Assembly (NCBI GenBank): GCA_016793115.1
Contig: JAEUIN010000212.1
Location: 21,917-85,916, forward strand
Direction of reading: 5' to 3'
Origin: Planctomycetaceae bacterium
GTDB taxonomy: Bacteria > Planctomycetota > Planctomycetia > Pirellulales > PNKZ01
DNA: 64,000 bases
Of this stretch, positions 1 through 8,519 are shown piece after piece. Numbering within the stretch: position 1 is the stretch's first letter; each line of letters opens with the position of its first letter. Made by a program: the position numbers and the translations under genes. The notes below the pieces were generated by a model. It made no database searches. It was not told the origin of the DNA and saw only the letters and a program-made list of their open reading frames with translations.

Positions 1-73
1 ACAGGCAATCCCGCACCTAAGTGCTTGCCCCGCCCGACTTGCGGCGGCGTGGATCGCCGCGGTCTCCTGCTTC

Positions 74-90
74 CGGCACACGCCTTGCAA
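74..90 (+). promoter_or_regulatory. candidate sigma-54 (-24/-12) promoter element
   Basis: The sequence reads cGGCAC, five bases, TTGCAA. The GG (75-76) and GC (87-88) dinucleotides are exactly ten bases apart, as in the sigma-54 consensus TGGCAC-N5-TTGCA; only the first T differs. It points toward the PII gene 280 bases downstream, which would suit nitrogen control, but a terminator-like hairpin lies between. This is inference from one motif; no activator site was recognised. Confidence 0.3.
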
Positions 91-116
91 AAGTTAGGCT
101 TGGGCGTGCGATGCGT

Positions 117-157
117 TGCCCGCGGCTGAGGGCCCTCGGCCGCGGGCAGCTTTTTTT
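117..157 (+). terminator. Rho-independent terminator
   Basis: A near-perfect 16-bp stem (arms starting TGCCCGCGGC and ending GCCGCGGGCA, one T-G wobble) is followed by GC and seven T. It would end transcription from a gene left of the window, or act as an attenuator in a long leader of the PII gene if the upstream sigma-54-like element is used. Confidence 0.75.
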
Positions 158-369
158 GATCTACGCCGTATCTCAGTCGGCCGGCTTAACTGCTCACACG
201 CCCTTCCAAGCATTCTCCGTCGCCCATGGGCGGCGCGATGCACTCCGCAGCTGTTCCACCGACGGTATCTCCGCCGCATCCCCGGCACTTGTGAACGCCG
301 GCCTTCAGTCTTACGATTGAAGCCGCCCCCTTCACCCGCCCCTTCCGTTCGGTGAGCCCGGATTTCCGC

Positions 370-717
370 ATGAAGTTGATCATCGCCATCATCCAGCCCA
401 GCAAGCTGGAAGCCGTTAAAGCCGCCTTGACCGAGGTCGAGGTCTTCCGCCTCACGGTGATGGATGTTCAGGGCTTCGGCCGCCAAAAGGGACATACCGA
501 GCTTTATCGCGGGCACGAGTTCTCCGTCAACTTGCTCCGCAAGGTGCAACTGCAGATCGCGGTCAACGAAGAATTCGTCGAGCCGACGATTCAGGCGATC
601 ATCAAAGGGGGCCGCAGCGGCCAGCAAGGCGAGATCGGCGACGGCAAGATCTTCGTTTTGCCGATGGACGACTGCATCCGCATCCGGACCGGCGAACGCG
701 GATCGGAAGCGATTTAG
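370..717 (+). CDS. glnB: P-II family nitrogen regulatory protein
   Basis: A 115-residue PII signal protein, a trimeric cytosolic sensor of 2-oxoglutarate, ATP/ADP and nitrogen status. The start is the ATG giving MKLIIAIIQPSKL, the normal PII N-terminus. The T-loop region GRQKGHTELYRG and the C-terminal GDGKIFVLPMDDCIRIRTGERG are conserved. The residue at the uridylylation position 51 is Phe (RGHEF) where E. coli GlnB has Tyr, so control by GlnD-type uridylylation is not expected at this site. There is a three-residue insertion before GEIGDGKIF relative to E. coli GlnB. No amt or glnA gene is adjacent in the window, so the partner is unknown. glnB and glnK cannot be told apart from sequence alone. 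Confidence 0.93.
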   Translation: MKLIIAIIQPSKLEAVKAALTEVEVFRLTVMDVQGFGRQKGHTELYRGHEFSVNLLRKVQLQIAVNEEFVEPTIQAIIKGGRSGQQGEIGDGKIFVLPMDDCIRIRTGERGSEAI

Positions 718-721
718 TCGC

Positions 722-1480
722 CTAACGCCGGGCCCCGAAAAGCTCGCGGCGACGTTTGCTCCAAGTCGGGTCGAGTACCGCCGACCAAGCCCGCACATCG
801 TCGATTTCGATGAAACGGCCCTGGGTCGTGAAGCCCCAATAGTTTTTGGTCGGATGAGCGAATCCAGGTGAGCGAACATACGCGACCGGCCGACCGTCGA
901 TGCTCGCGAGCATCTCGTCGCCGACGATTTCGACCGTCATACGATGCCATAGGTCGATATCGAGCTTGTGCGGCACTCGCGTGCGACGATTCTCGATCAG
1001 CTTTTCGTACTCGGCGCGCTTCTCAGGCTGCGAGCGCAGCTCGAAGACGCCGCCGAGTTTCATGGCACCTTCTTTGTCGTCGCCGAGCGTTACCGCGGTC
1101 GGCGAAACTTGGGCACGGCAAATATGGCCTGCGTGCGAGTGTTTGTAGCCGGCGTCGTTGAGCACGAGCGAAAGCTGCGAGCCGCCCGCGAACTTGAAAC
1201 GGAAGTCGACGATGCAATCTTGGAGCGCTACGGAGACGCGACACACCGCCGGATGACCGGCATCGGGCCGTTGACCGGTAACCAAGACTCCGTCGCGAAT
1301 CGAATACGACCGGACGCTGGACTTCCAAGCCGTGCCGACTTCGGCCCGGGAAAAATCGTCGGCAAAGAGCAACTCCGCGGGCCGCGCCATCGCCGTCGTC
1401 GGCGGCGCCGCGACCTCGGCGGCTCGCACCGAGAAACCGCAGCAAGCGACGACGACGATCGACGTCAATTTCCGGAGCAT
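722..1480 (-). CDS. secreted LamG-like (concanavalin-fold) protein
   Basis: A 252-residue protein with an N-terminal signal peptide (MLRKLTSIVVVACCGFSVRA). The body has the pattern of planctomycete secreted jelly-roll domains: LLFADDFSR near the start of the mature protein, then beta-rich segments ending in a WGFTTQGRFIEIDDVRAW-type strand. Such domains resemble 3-keto-disaccharide hydrolase/LamG modules that bind or cleave sugars, but no catalytic residues can be assigned. It lies ten bases from the downstream end of the phosphofructokinase gene on the same strand and could be its co-transcribed distal gene. Function is unknown. Confidence 0.75.
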   Translation of the reverse strand: MLRKLTSIVVVACCGFSVRAAEVAAPPTTAMARPAELLFADDFSRAEVGTAWKSSVRSYSIRDGVLVTGQRPDAGHPAVCRVSVALQDCIVDFRFKFAGGSQLSLVLNDAGYKHSHAGHICRAQVSPTAVTLGDDKEGAMKLGGVFELRSQPEKRAEYEKLIENRRTRVPHKLDIDLWHRMTVEIVGDEMLASIDGRPVAYVRSPGFAHPTKNYWGFTTQGRFIEIDDVRAWSAVLDPTWSKRRRELFGARR

Positions 1481-1489
1481 GGCTCAGCT

Positions 1490-2809
1490 TTAATCGCGCA
1501 GGCTCGTCGAGTTGATGTACGTCTCAAGGAAGCGGGCCAATTTGTGGAAATCGCTCGAGCGTTCGACGAAGCGAACCGTCGTGACCAAGGTTTCTTGGTT
1601 GACCAATTTTTCGAACGGCACGAAGTGCAGGTCGAGTTGACCGGAAACCGAGACCATGACGCCGCTGAGCCCTTGTTCGACCAACGCACGATACGCGCCG
1701 ACCCCAAGCTGGCTTCCGAGCATCACGTCGAACGCATGCGGCCGCGCGCAACGAGCCTCATAGCCGAGTTGCAGCCCGACGACCTTGCGCGATTTGCCGC
1801 TGCGTTTCTTGTACTCGTCCATGACGAGTTTCGACAGCGTGCGACCGAGGTTGAGTTGCGAGATGGCGATGTGGCCGTGATCGTCGCGCGGCACGCCTTC
1901 GAGAAATTTGTGCGGCAACAATTCCGCCATGCCTTCGGCGACGACGATGCAGCCGAATTCCTTCCCCTCGCGCTCGCGGGCCTGCATCGTATCGACGATG
2001 CGGCCGACGACCGCCTCGACGTTCATCACGTCGCGCGTGACGTCCTTACCGCTGTGGGCATCCCGATAGGTTTCCGTCGTGCGGTATTTGTCATACACGT
2101 CTTCGACGCTCAACACGAGGCTCGCCTCGCCGGCGATCGCGACGCCGTAGGCCAACCAACCGGCGCTGCGCCCCATCGACTCGACCAAGAAGTAGTTGCG
2201 GCCGGCTTCGGCGTCGGCCAGCAAGTTGCGGACTTCGCCGGCCAGCGTATCGACGGCGGTGAAGTAACCGAAGGTGAAATCGATGCCGGAATAGTCGTTG
2301 TCGATCGTCTTCGGCAAATGGACGACGGGAATCTGCTTGCTGCCGGCGGGCAAGATGCGTTGGAACATCTGCATCTTATTCGCCGTCTTGAGCGTGTCGT
2401 CGCCGCCGATGGATATCAGCGCGTCGACTCCGAGCGAACAGAGCGCGTCGTATACGGTCTTGAGCGGCTTAATGCGTTCGGCGTCTTCCAAATGTTTCGG
2501 GCTCGACACGTTTTTGCCCGGGTTCGTGCGGGCCGTGCCGATGAGAATTCCCGCGCTGTTGCGAGTCCGGCGGAGCGCTTTGTGATCGAGTTTCATGTAG
2601 TCGCGTCCTTCGACCATCGGACGATCGGGGCCGTACTCGACAAGCCCCGAATAACCGTGCTTGATGCCGATGACTTCGATGCCGTTGCGAATAAACGACA
2701 CGGCCGCGGTCGAAATCACGGCGTTGGCGGCCGGAGCCGGTCCGCCGGCAAAGAGAATGGCGACCTTCTTGATCGAGGTGGCGATGGGCTGGGGCGAATC
2801 CGGGCTCAT
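1490..2809 (-). CDS. pfp: diphosphate-dependent 6-phosphofructokinase
   Basis: A 439-residue phosphofructokinase catalysing the fructose-6-phosphate / fructose-1,6-bisphosphate step of glycolysis in the cytosol. The phosphoryl-donor motif is GGDDT (Asp where ATP enzymes have Gly) and the second motif is PKTIDND (Lys where ATP enzymes have Gly). Both substitutions mark PPi-dependent enzymes, whose reaction is reversible. The ESMGRSAGWLA substrate motif and a C-terminal extension are present, and length fits the long PPi-PFK group. The chosen ATG (MSPDSP) is 54 codons inside a longer open frame whose extra N-terminus is Arg-rich and unlike the family. No strong Shine-Dalgarno precedes it. Confidence 0.93.
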   Translation of the reverse strand: MSPDSPQPIATSIKKVAILFAGGPAPAANAVISTAAVSFIRNGIEVIGIKHGYSGLVEYGPDRPMVEGRDYMKLDHKALRRTRNSAGILIGTARTNPGKNVSSPKHLEDAERIKPLKTVYDALCSLGVDALISIGGDDTLKTANKMQMFQRILPAGSKQIPVVHLPKTIDNDYSGIDFTFGYFTAVDTLAGEVRNLLADAEAGRNYFLVESMGRSAGWLAYGVAIAGEASLVLSVEDVYDKYRTTETYRDAHSGKDVTRDVMNVEAVVGRIVDTMQAREREGKEFGCIVVAEGMAELLPHKFLEGVPRDDHGHIAISQLNLGRTLSKLVMDEYKKRSGKSRKVVGLQLGYEARCARPHAFDVMLGSQLGVGAYRALVEQGLSGVMVSVSGQLDLHFVPFEKLVNQETLVTTVRFVERSSDFHKLARFLETYINSTSLRD

Positions 2810-2990
2810 GACGAAACTCACACGGGAAAGAGAGACGAACTCCAGGGGCGACGAAACGTGGTCGCCTCCTACCGACTCGCGCACGCGGCGCGCAAGCCGA
2901 TATTGTAGAAATGATCGCCGATTCTCGCCAAGACATCCTAACGGCGGGGCGACCACACGTTCGCGATCCAACGACGAACTGTGGCGACGA

Positions 2991-4334
2991 TTAAGCAGGC
3001 CAAGTTCGTTCGATGAACCGCGTGTCGACTTCGGCGTTGACGAACGCCTGATGATCGAGGATTTCGAGCAAGCGCGGGATGGTCGTCTTGATGCCTTCGA
3101 TGCGTAGTTCCCGCAGGGCTCGCTTCATCGACGCGATGGCTTCGTTGCGCGTCGGCTGATGCACGATAAGCTTGGCGATCATCGAGTCGTAATGCGCCGG
3201 TACGGTGTAACCGGCGTGGGCGTGCGAATCAAACCGCACGCCGTAGCCGCCGGGGATATACATCTTCTCGATCTTGCCGGGACTCGGCTGGAAATTCTTC
3301 GCCGGATCTTCGGCATTGATGCGGCACTCGAGCGCATGTCCCTTCGGCACGATTTGGTCCTGGGTCCACGGCAGCTTTTCGCCCGCCGCGACTTTGATCT
3401 GCTGTTTGATCAAGTCGATGCCGGTGACCATCTCGGTGACCGGATGCTCGACCTGGATGCGTGCGTTGACTTCGATGAAGTAGAAGTTTTGGTCTTTGTC
3501 GACGATGAACTCCACGGTCCCGGCGTTCGTGTAACCGGCTTCCTTGACGAGCCGCACCGCCGCTTCGCACAGCTTGAGCCGGGTTTCGGGCTTGAGAAAC
3601 GGCGAGGGGCTTTCTTCGATGATCTTCTGGTGGCGGCGCTGGGTCGAGCAATCGCGCTCCCACAGGTGCACCGCGTTACCGTGGTGATCGGCGATGATCT
3701 GCACTTCGACGTGCCGCGGATTCTCGACGTATTTCTCCATGTAGACGTCGGGGTTGCCGAACGCCGCCTCGGCTTCCTGTCGGGCTTGGCCGAACGCGCT
3801 CGCCAGCGCCGGTTCGTTGGCGGCGACGCGCATGCCGCGGCCGCCGCCGCCGGCCGTCGCCTTAATGAGCACCGGATAACCGATCTCGCCGGCGATGCGA
3901 ATCGCCTCTTTTTCGTCGGCGATTAGGCCTTGGCTACCCGGCACGCAAGGCACGTTCGCGCGGCGAGCCAGTTGCTTGGCCGTGTTCTTATCGCCAAGCT
4001 GCCGCATCGCTTCCGGCGAAGGACCGATGAAGTCGATTTTGCACTGGCGGCATACGTCGTTGAAGTGAGCGTTTTCCGAGAGGAAGCCGAAGCCGGGATG
4101 AATCGCCTGCACGTTGCCGACTTCGGCGGCGCTGATCACGCGATCGATCTTCAAATAGCTCTGATTCGACTTTGCCGGCCCGACGCAATAGGCCTCGTCG
4201 GCCAGTTCAAGATACTGCGCTCCGCGATCGGCTTCGCTGTAGATCGCGACGGTTTCGATGCCCATTTCGCGGCAAGCGCGCATGATGCGGAGCGCGATTT
4301 CTCCGCGATTGGCGATGAGGATGCGTTTGAACAT
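2991..4334 (-). CDS. accC: biotin carboxylase subunit of acetyl-CoA carboxylase
   Basis: A 447-residue ATP-grasp enzyme that carboxylates the biotin carried by AccB, the first half-reaction of acetyl-CoA carboxylase in fatty-acid synthesis. It starts [16 protein letters not shown], the family N-terminus. The glycine-rich ATP loop (GGGGRGMR, about residues 163-170), [10 protein letters not shown] and the active-site stretch [18 protein letters not shown] are intact. Length is normal. It lies about 140 bases downstream of accB on the same strand, the usual accBC order. accA and accD are not in the window. Confidence 0.97.
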   Translation of the reverse strand: MFKRILIANRGEIALRIMRACREMGIETVAIYSEADRGAQYLELADEAYCVGPAKSNQSYLKIDRVISAAEVGNVQAIHPGFGFLSENAHFNDVCRQCKIDFIGPSPEAMRQLGDKNTAKQLARRANVPCVPGSQGLIADEKEAIRIAGEIGYPVLIKATAGGGGRGMRVAANEPALASAFGQARQEAEAAFGNPDVYMEKYVENPRHVEVQIIADHHGNAVHLWERDCSTQRRHQKIIEESPSPFLKPETRLKLCEAAVRLVKEAGYTNAGTVEFIVDKDQNFYFIEVNARIQVEHPVTEMVTGIDLIKQQIKVAAGEKLPWTQDQIVPKGHALECRINAEDPAKNFQPSPGKIEKMYIPGGYGVRFDSHAHAGYTVPAHYDSMIAKLIVHQPTRNEAIASMKRALRELRIEGIKTTIPRLLEILDHQAFVNAEVDTRFIERTWPA

Positions 4335-4477
4335 GCGACGTGTAAATCTTGTGAGACGTGAAGCGCGCGACAGGACTCTGTAGAGAACGCCTCTCGGCGG
4401 CGTTCCGGTACGACACTGAGCGACGGCCGGAGACGCGGGACGCCGCTGCTGCGACGTTCCCCTGCGACGGCCTGCCG

Positions 4478-4951
4478 TTAGCCCTTCGGATCGACCTTGA
4501 ACAGCGGTTGACCGAACTCGACGGCCTGGGCGTTCTGGACCAAGCAGGCGACGATCTTGCCGGTGATCTCTGCCGGAATTTCGTTGAATACCTTCATCGC
4601 TTCGATCACGCACACGACCGAATCGTTGCCCACGTGATCGCCGACCTTGACGAACGGCGGCGATTCCGGATTCGGCGACGCGTAGAACGTGCCGACCATC
4701 GGCGACTTGATGACGAGGAAGTTGTCGGCGGCGGGAGCGGCTGCCGCAGCCGCCGGGGCGGCCGGCGCCGCCGCCGCAGGGGCCGGCGCATAGTGAGCCG
4801 GGGCTGCGATCATCGGCTCGGCGCCCTTCCGCAGCCGAACGCGCACTTCGCCGTCGCGCAGATCGATTTCGTTCAGATCGTGTTCGTTCATCAACTCGAT
4901 CAGACGTCGAATCTTGCGCACGTCGAAGACGTCGCCGCCGGTGTTGCCCAT
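4478..4951 (-). CDS. accB: biotin carboxyl carrier protein of acetyl-CoA carboxylase
   Basis: A 157-residue carrier that shuttles CO2 on a biotinylated lysine between AccC and the carboxyltransferase. The C-terminal biotinyl domain has the attachment motif EAMKVFNE, and an Ala/Pro-rich linker of about 30 residues precedes it. The N-terminus ([16 protein letters not shown]) matches AccB. The ATG at 4951 is preferred because GGAG lies six bases upstream; an in-frame ATG 24 bases earlier (4975) lacks a ribosome site but is possible. First gene of an accB-accC unit. Confidence 0.95.
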   Translation of the reverse strand: MGNTGGDVFDVRKIRRLIELMNEHDLNEIDLRDGEVRVRLRKGAEPMIAAPAHYAPAPAAAAPAAPAAAAAAPAADNFLVIKSPMVGTFYASPNPESPPFVKVGDHVGNDSVVCVIEAMKVFNEIPAEITGKIVACLVQNAQAVEFGQPLFKVDPKG

Positions 4952-5377
4952 GTCGCTCTCCGAGTCCGAACCCATAGTGTTTCGCGAATGAAAAAAGAGG
5001 TGACTAGCGGCCGTGCGACAAACGCGTCGCCCGGACGATCGCCCGGAACGCTTATCTGAATCGCCGTCGCTCCGAGTAGAATTGTGAGATGGTAATCACC
5101 CGAGGGCGGCGACGCCAGTTGAACCCGTGCGGATCGGGCACGCGCCTTAGCCGCTGGAAACGCTCCCAACCCTATGCGCCTCCTTAGGTTTCGGCGACAA
5201 TCTACCCTCGGCGGCGAACGAGCGTCAAGCCGCCGCGCCGCGCTCCCGATGCGGTAAAACGCCTCCTTCCGCGAGGTTTGGTGATCCCCGCCGCTTGCAA
5301 AGCCGTAAGGTTCCGTCGCCCGCTCCGCAGCTACTCCTGTCTACCTTCGACCTGCTCGGCGTCTTACGATTTCCGAT
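4952..5377. other. divergent intergenic region accB / larB
   Basis: About 425 bases between two divergently read genes must hold promoters for both. No close match to TTGACA/TATAAT, no riboswitch and no clear operator dyad was found by eye. Confidence 0.4.
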
Positions 5378-6139
5378 ATGAGAGATCAGCTTCTTCGCGA
5401 CCTTGCCGAACAATTGGCCGGCGGCCGACTCACGATCGACGACTTCGTCGCCCGGGCGGCCCGCAGCGACGTGGCCGACCTCGGCGACGCCCAGATCGAC
5501 CTCGACCGCCGCCGGCGCTGCGGCTTTCCGGAGGTCGTTTACGGCGAGGGAAAGACCGTCGAACAATTGGCCAAGATCTTCGACGCGCTCGTCGCCGCCG
5601 GAGTCGACGTGCTGGCGACGCGGGTCGCGGCCGAGAAGGCGACCGAGTTGGCCCTCCGCTACCCGACCGCGAAATACAACCCGGTCGCGCGCACCTTCCG
5701 CATTCCTCTCTCAACAGCGACGGCGATGCCGTGTGGTCGCGTTGTCATCGTCACCGCCGGCACGAGCGACTTGCCGGTCGCCGAAGAGGCCCGCGAGACG
5801 GCGCTCTGGACCGGGGCCGAAGTCGACCTGATTCAAGACGTCGGGGTCGCCGGGCCGCAGCGGCTGCTGGCGAAGCTACCGGAGATCCGCAAGGCCGACG
5901 TCGTCGTCTGCGTCGCCGGCATGGAGGCGGCGCTTCCCAGCGTGCTTGGCGGGCACGTTGATTGCCCGGTGATCGGCGTGCCGACGAGCGTCGGCTACGG
6001 CGCAAGCCTTGGCGGCCTGACTGCTTTGCTCAGCATGTTGACGAGTTGCGCCGCGAACGTCACGGTCGTGAACATCGATGCCGGTTTCAAAGGCGGCTAT
6101 CTCGCCGGATTGATCGCCGCCCGCTGCCGAAGAAACTAA
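5378..6139 (+). CDS. larB: LarB-like nickel-pincer cofactor biosynthesis protein (AIR carboxylase family)
   Basis: A 253-residue protein of the LarB family. In characterised systems LarB carboxylates the pyridinium ring of nicotinic acid adenine dinucleotide and hydrolyses the phosphoanhydride, the first step toward the nickel-pincer cofactor of lactate racemase and related enzymes. An N-terminal segment with GFPEVVYGEGKT and a PurE-like C-terminal domain (GVPTSVGYGAS, AANVTVVNIDAGFKGG) are visible. larC, larE and larA are absent from the window, so the pathway must be completed elsewhere or the protein has another role. nnrD follows after 37 bases, suggesting co-transcription. Confidence 0.88.
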   Translation: MRDQLLRDLAEQLAGGRLTIDDFVARAARSDVADLGDAQIDLDRRRRCGFPEVVYGEGKTVEQLAKIFDALVAAGVDVLATRVAAEKATELALRYPTAKYNPVARTFRIPLSTATAMPCGRVVIVTAGTSDLPVAEEARETALWTGAEVDLIQDVGVAGPQRLLAKLPEIRKADVVVCVAGMEAALPSVLGGHVDCPVIGVPTSVGYGASLGGLTALLSMLTSCAANVTVVNIDAGFKGGYLAGLIAARCRRN

Positions 6140-6176
6140 CCGCCGACGGAGTCGTCGGCCTGAGGACTTAACTCGC

Positions 6177-7085
6177 ATGCTCATTCCCGCTACCTTAACC
6201 GAGCGGTGCTGCGAAGTGCTCGACCGCCCGCACCCCGCCGATCTACCGACGCTCAAACCCCGCGAGCGGGAATCGCACAAGGGCACCTACGGTCGCGCGC
6301 TCGTCATCGGCGGTTCGCTCGGTATGGCGGGCGCCGTCGGCTTGGCCGGCATGGCGACGATTCGCGCCGGGGCCGGCCTGGTGCGACTCGGCGTACCGAC
6401 GTCGATCGTCGCCACGGTGGCGTCGTACGAACCGGCTTACATGACCGCACCGCTCACGGAAGATTCGGAAGGACGCCTGGCGGCCGCGGCCGCGGATTCG
6501 ATCGTCGAATTGGCGACCGATGTCACGGCACTTGCCGTCGGGCCGGGTCTGAGCCGCTCCGGCGGACTCGACGCGCTCGTAGCCCGGCTATTCGCCGATA
6601 TCCGTCTCCCGACCGTCTTCGACGCCGACGCGCTCAACGCGCTCGCCGTCGATCCGAAACAACTCGCTTCGCATGCCGGTCCGCGAATCCTCACGCCGCA
6701 TCCCGGCGAGTTTCAGCGATTGCTCGGCGGGAAGAAAGTCGACGGGCGCGCCGCTCAAGAAGCGGCGGCTCGCGAACTCGCCGTCCGGTGCCAATGCGTC
6801 GTCGTTCTGAAAGGGCACCGCACGTTCGTCACCGACGGCCGCCGCGATTACACGAATACGACGGGCAATCCCGGCATGGCGACCGGCGGCACCGGCGACG
6901 TGCTGACCGGCATCACGACCGGCCTGCTTTGCCAAGGCTTAGCACCACTGGATGCTGCGCAACTCGCGGTGTATGTACATGGCTTGGCCGGCGATTTGGC
7001 TGCGGCTGAGTTGGGCGAACCGTCGCTGTCGGCCGTCGACGTCGTTCGCTACTTACCGCCGGCGCTGCGAAGCGTCGTCGCGTGA
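6177..7085 (+). CDS. nnrD: ADP-dependent NAD(P)H-hydrate dehydratase
   Basis: A 302-residue ribokinase-fold enzyme that dehydrates the damaged S-form of NAD(P)HX back to NAD(P)H using ADP. Family motifs include GSLGMAGAVGLAGMATIRAGAGLV near the N-terminus, HPGEFQRL, and the diagnostic TGNPGMATGGTGDVLTG near residue 225. The epimerase (NnrE) domain often fused to it is absent, so this is the dehydratase alone. It follows larB closely on the same strand. Its stop is one base away from the stop of the convergent DUF4240 gene. Confidence 0.93.
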   Translation: MLIPATLTERCCEVLDRPHPADLPTLKPRERESHKGTYGRALVIGGSLGMAGAVGLAGMATIRAGAGLVRLGVPTSIVATVASYEPAYMTAPLTEDSEGRLAAAAADSIVELATDVTALAVGPGLSRSGGLDALVARLFADIRLPTVFDADALNALAVDPKQLASHAGPRILTPHPGEFQRLLGGKKVDGRAAQEAAARELAVRCQCVVVLKGHRTFVTDGRRDYTNTTGNPGMATGGTGDVLTGITTGLLCQGLAPLDAAQLAVYVHGLAGDLAAAELGEPSLSAVDVVRYLPPALRSVVA

Positions 7086-7086
7086 G

Positions 7087-7530
7087 CTATTCCCATTGCG
7101 CTCGATTGCTGCCCGTTTGGTAGTTCACCGGCGCGTGATAGGTCCACGGCTCGTTCGCACCGACGGCGTTTTCCCAAGCTTCGCCGGCCGCATACAACAA
7201 CGGCTCGCACCACTGCTCGAGCGACTGCGGCATAAGCGTTGGGTCGGACCGTACGGCTTCGTAATGGTTCCGGCCGAGAGCGACGACGTAGCAGCGAGCG
7301 TAGAGAAAGCCTTCGGCGGAGAGCGCGTTGGCCCCGGAGGCATCGGAATATTCCAAGCCGTCGAGGTCGTAAAGGACCTGGGCCAATCGATCGGCGAAGC
7401 GGCAAATCGCCTCCGGTTCGCATGCCGCAAGGGCCTGCCGTAAAGGCTCTACCGATCCGCGATCGTCTCCCTGGTGCAAGGCCTCCCGGTCGATCAACTC
7501 GATCATTTGCCAAAACTTTGCGGAGTCCAT
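7087..7530 (-). CDS. DUF4240 domain protein
   Basis: A 147-residue protein recognised as DUF4240 from its opening (DSAKFWQMIELID), a central helix-rich part, and the pattern of Tyr/Trp-rich segments toward the C-terminus. The start is the ATG of MDSAKFW; the longer open frame upstream runs antisense through the rpmB promoter and is not credible as coding. The family has no assigned biochemistry. The gene is transcribed toward nnrD, with the two stops nearly abutting, and divergently from rpmB. Confidence 0.72.
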   Translation of the reverse strand: MDSAKFWQMIELIDREALHQGDDRGSVEPLRQALAACEPEAICRFADRLAQVLYDLDGLEYSDASGANALSAEGFLYARCYVVALGRNHYEAVRSDPTLMPQSLEQWCEPLLYAAGEAWENAVGANEPWTYHAPVNYQTGSNRAQWE

Positions 7531-7630
7531 GGGCGGCAATATAGCGAACCTCCCTTCCCTGGTTGCTGCACCACGGGGAATTTGCCGCATTTCCGCCCGC
7601 TGCCGGCATGGCGACGGACGGCGACCCGCC

Positions 7631-7658
7631 TTGTCGCGCCCTCGAAAACCGGTATACT
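7631..7658 (+). promoter_or_regulatory. sigma-70-type promoter of rpmB
   Basis: TTGTCG (7631-7636), a 16-base spacer and TATACT (7653-7658) form a good -35/-10 pair. The start point would be near 7665, giving a leader of about 43 bases with GGAG eight bases before the ATG. Confidence 0.6.
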
Positions 7659-7707
7659 GAGCGGTTTCCCAATTCCTTATCAGCGATCGACTACGGAGCG
7701 CACGGCG

Positions 7708-8067
7708 ATGGCTCGGGCATGTGGTATCTGCGGCAAGGGCCCGCAAGTTGGCAATCAGGTGACGATCCGCGGTAAGGCGAAGTACTTGGGCGGCGTCGGT
7801 ACGAAAATCACCGGCATCACGCGCCGCACGTTCAAGCCGAACCTGCAACGCGTTCACGTCACGCAAAACGGCACGAACAAGACGATCTTGGCGTGCACGC
7901 AGTGCATTCGCAGCGGTCGTGTGGTGAAGGCCGTGAAGGCCAAGCCGTTCCGCTTGCCGACTCCGCACGTCGACGGCCCGAAGAAGACGGAAGCGAAGGC
8001 CACAAAAACGGCCAAGGCTGCGGCTCCGAAGGCGGCTGCCCCGAAGGCCCCGAAAGCCGGCAAGTAA
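7708..8067 (+). CDS. rpmB: 50S ribosomal protein L28, zinc-binding form
   Basis: A 119-residue large-subunit protein. It begins MARACGICGKGP and carries two CxxC pairs (CGIC near residue 5 and CTQC near residue 70), the zinc-ribbon form of L28. The last ~35 residues are a Lys/Ala/Pro-rich tail (AAPKAAAPKAPKAGK) longer than in most L28 proteins and probably disordered. The ATG is fixed by the conserved N-terminus and by GGAG eight bases upstream. It stands as a single gene followed by gatC. Confidence 0.95.
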   Translation: MARACGICGKGPQVGNQVTIRGKAKYLGGVGTKITGITRRTFKPNLQRVHVTQNGTNKTILACTQCIRSGRVVKAVKAKPFRLPTPHVDGPKKTEAKATKTAKAAAPKAAAPKAPKAGK

Positions 8068-8097
8068 TTTTCGCGTCTAGCGGCGAGGTCTCCGGTC

Positions 8098-8388
8098 GTG
8101 AGTCTCACTCGTGCGGACGTTGAAAAGGTTTCGCTCCTCGCCCGGCTTTCGCTATCGCCGGCCGAGTTGGACACGATGACGGCGCAACTGGTCGCCGTCG
8201 TCGGCTATGTCGAGCAACTCAATGAATTGAACGTCGAAGGCGTGGAGCCGATGGCCCACGCCGTGCCGACGTCGAATGTCTTTCGCGACGACGTCGTTCG
8301 CCCCAGCGCCGAGCGGGCCGCGATCCTCAGCAACGCCCCGCACGCCGACGGCGAGTTCTATTTGGTGCCCGCCGTACTCGGCGAATGA
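8098..8388 (+). CDS. gatC: Asp-tRNA(Asn)/Glu-tRNA(Gln) amidotransferase subunit C
   Basis: A 96-residue subunit that stabilises GatA and GatB in the amidotransferase converting Glu-tRNA(Gln) and/or Asp-tRNA(Asn). The start is GTG (MSLTRADVEKVSLLARLSLS). The typical NELNVEGVEPMAHAVP segment and a C-terminal FYLVPAVLGE are present. It lies 30 bases after rpmB and 131 bases before gatA, in the order gatC-gatA-gatB. Confidence 0.95.
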   Translation: MSLTRADVEKVSLLARLSLSPAELDTMTAQLVAVVGYVEQLNELNVEGVEPMAHAVPTSNVFRDDVVRPSAERAAILSNAPHADGEFYLVPAVLGE

Positions 8389-8463
8389 CGATTCCCGACC
8401 TCAACGGGTCGAGGAACTGACGAGGCACCAATGAGCGGCGGTTTTCCGCTATCATTCGTCCAT

Positions 8464-8505
8464 CGTCATTCGGACTTCGTTCGTCATTAGTCCATCTTCG
8501 TCATT
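8464..8505 (+). repeat. short direct repeats CGTCATT between gatC and gatA
   Basis: CGTCATT occurs at 8464, 8482 and 8499, with spacings of 18 and 17 bases, in the 131-base gatC-gatA gap. No function is apparent. It may be a decayed tandem repeat. Confidence 0.5.
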
Positions 8506-8519
8506 CAAGGATTTGGCAC

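Larger units (their letters stand above)
1..369. other. intergenic region upstream of the PII gene
   Basis: No convincing gene was found. The first ~20 bases may be the tail of an off-window gene, with a stop at 18-20 in one frame. The stretch holds the sigma-54-like element and the terminator listed separately. The remaining ~210 bases before the PII start show no clear -35/-10 pair. Confidence 0.5.

Noticed and set aside
968..2908. Long open frame of 646 codons on the plus strand
   Set aside because: Antisense to the phosphofructokinase gene; Arg/Asp-rich with no family pattern, as expected from high-GC codon bias.
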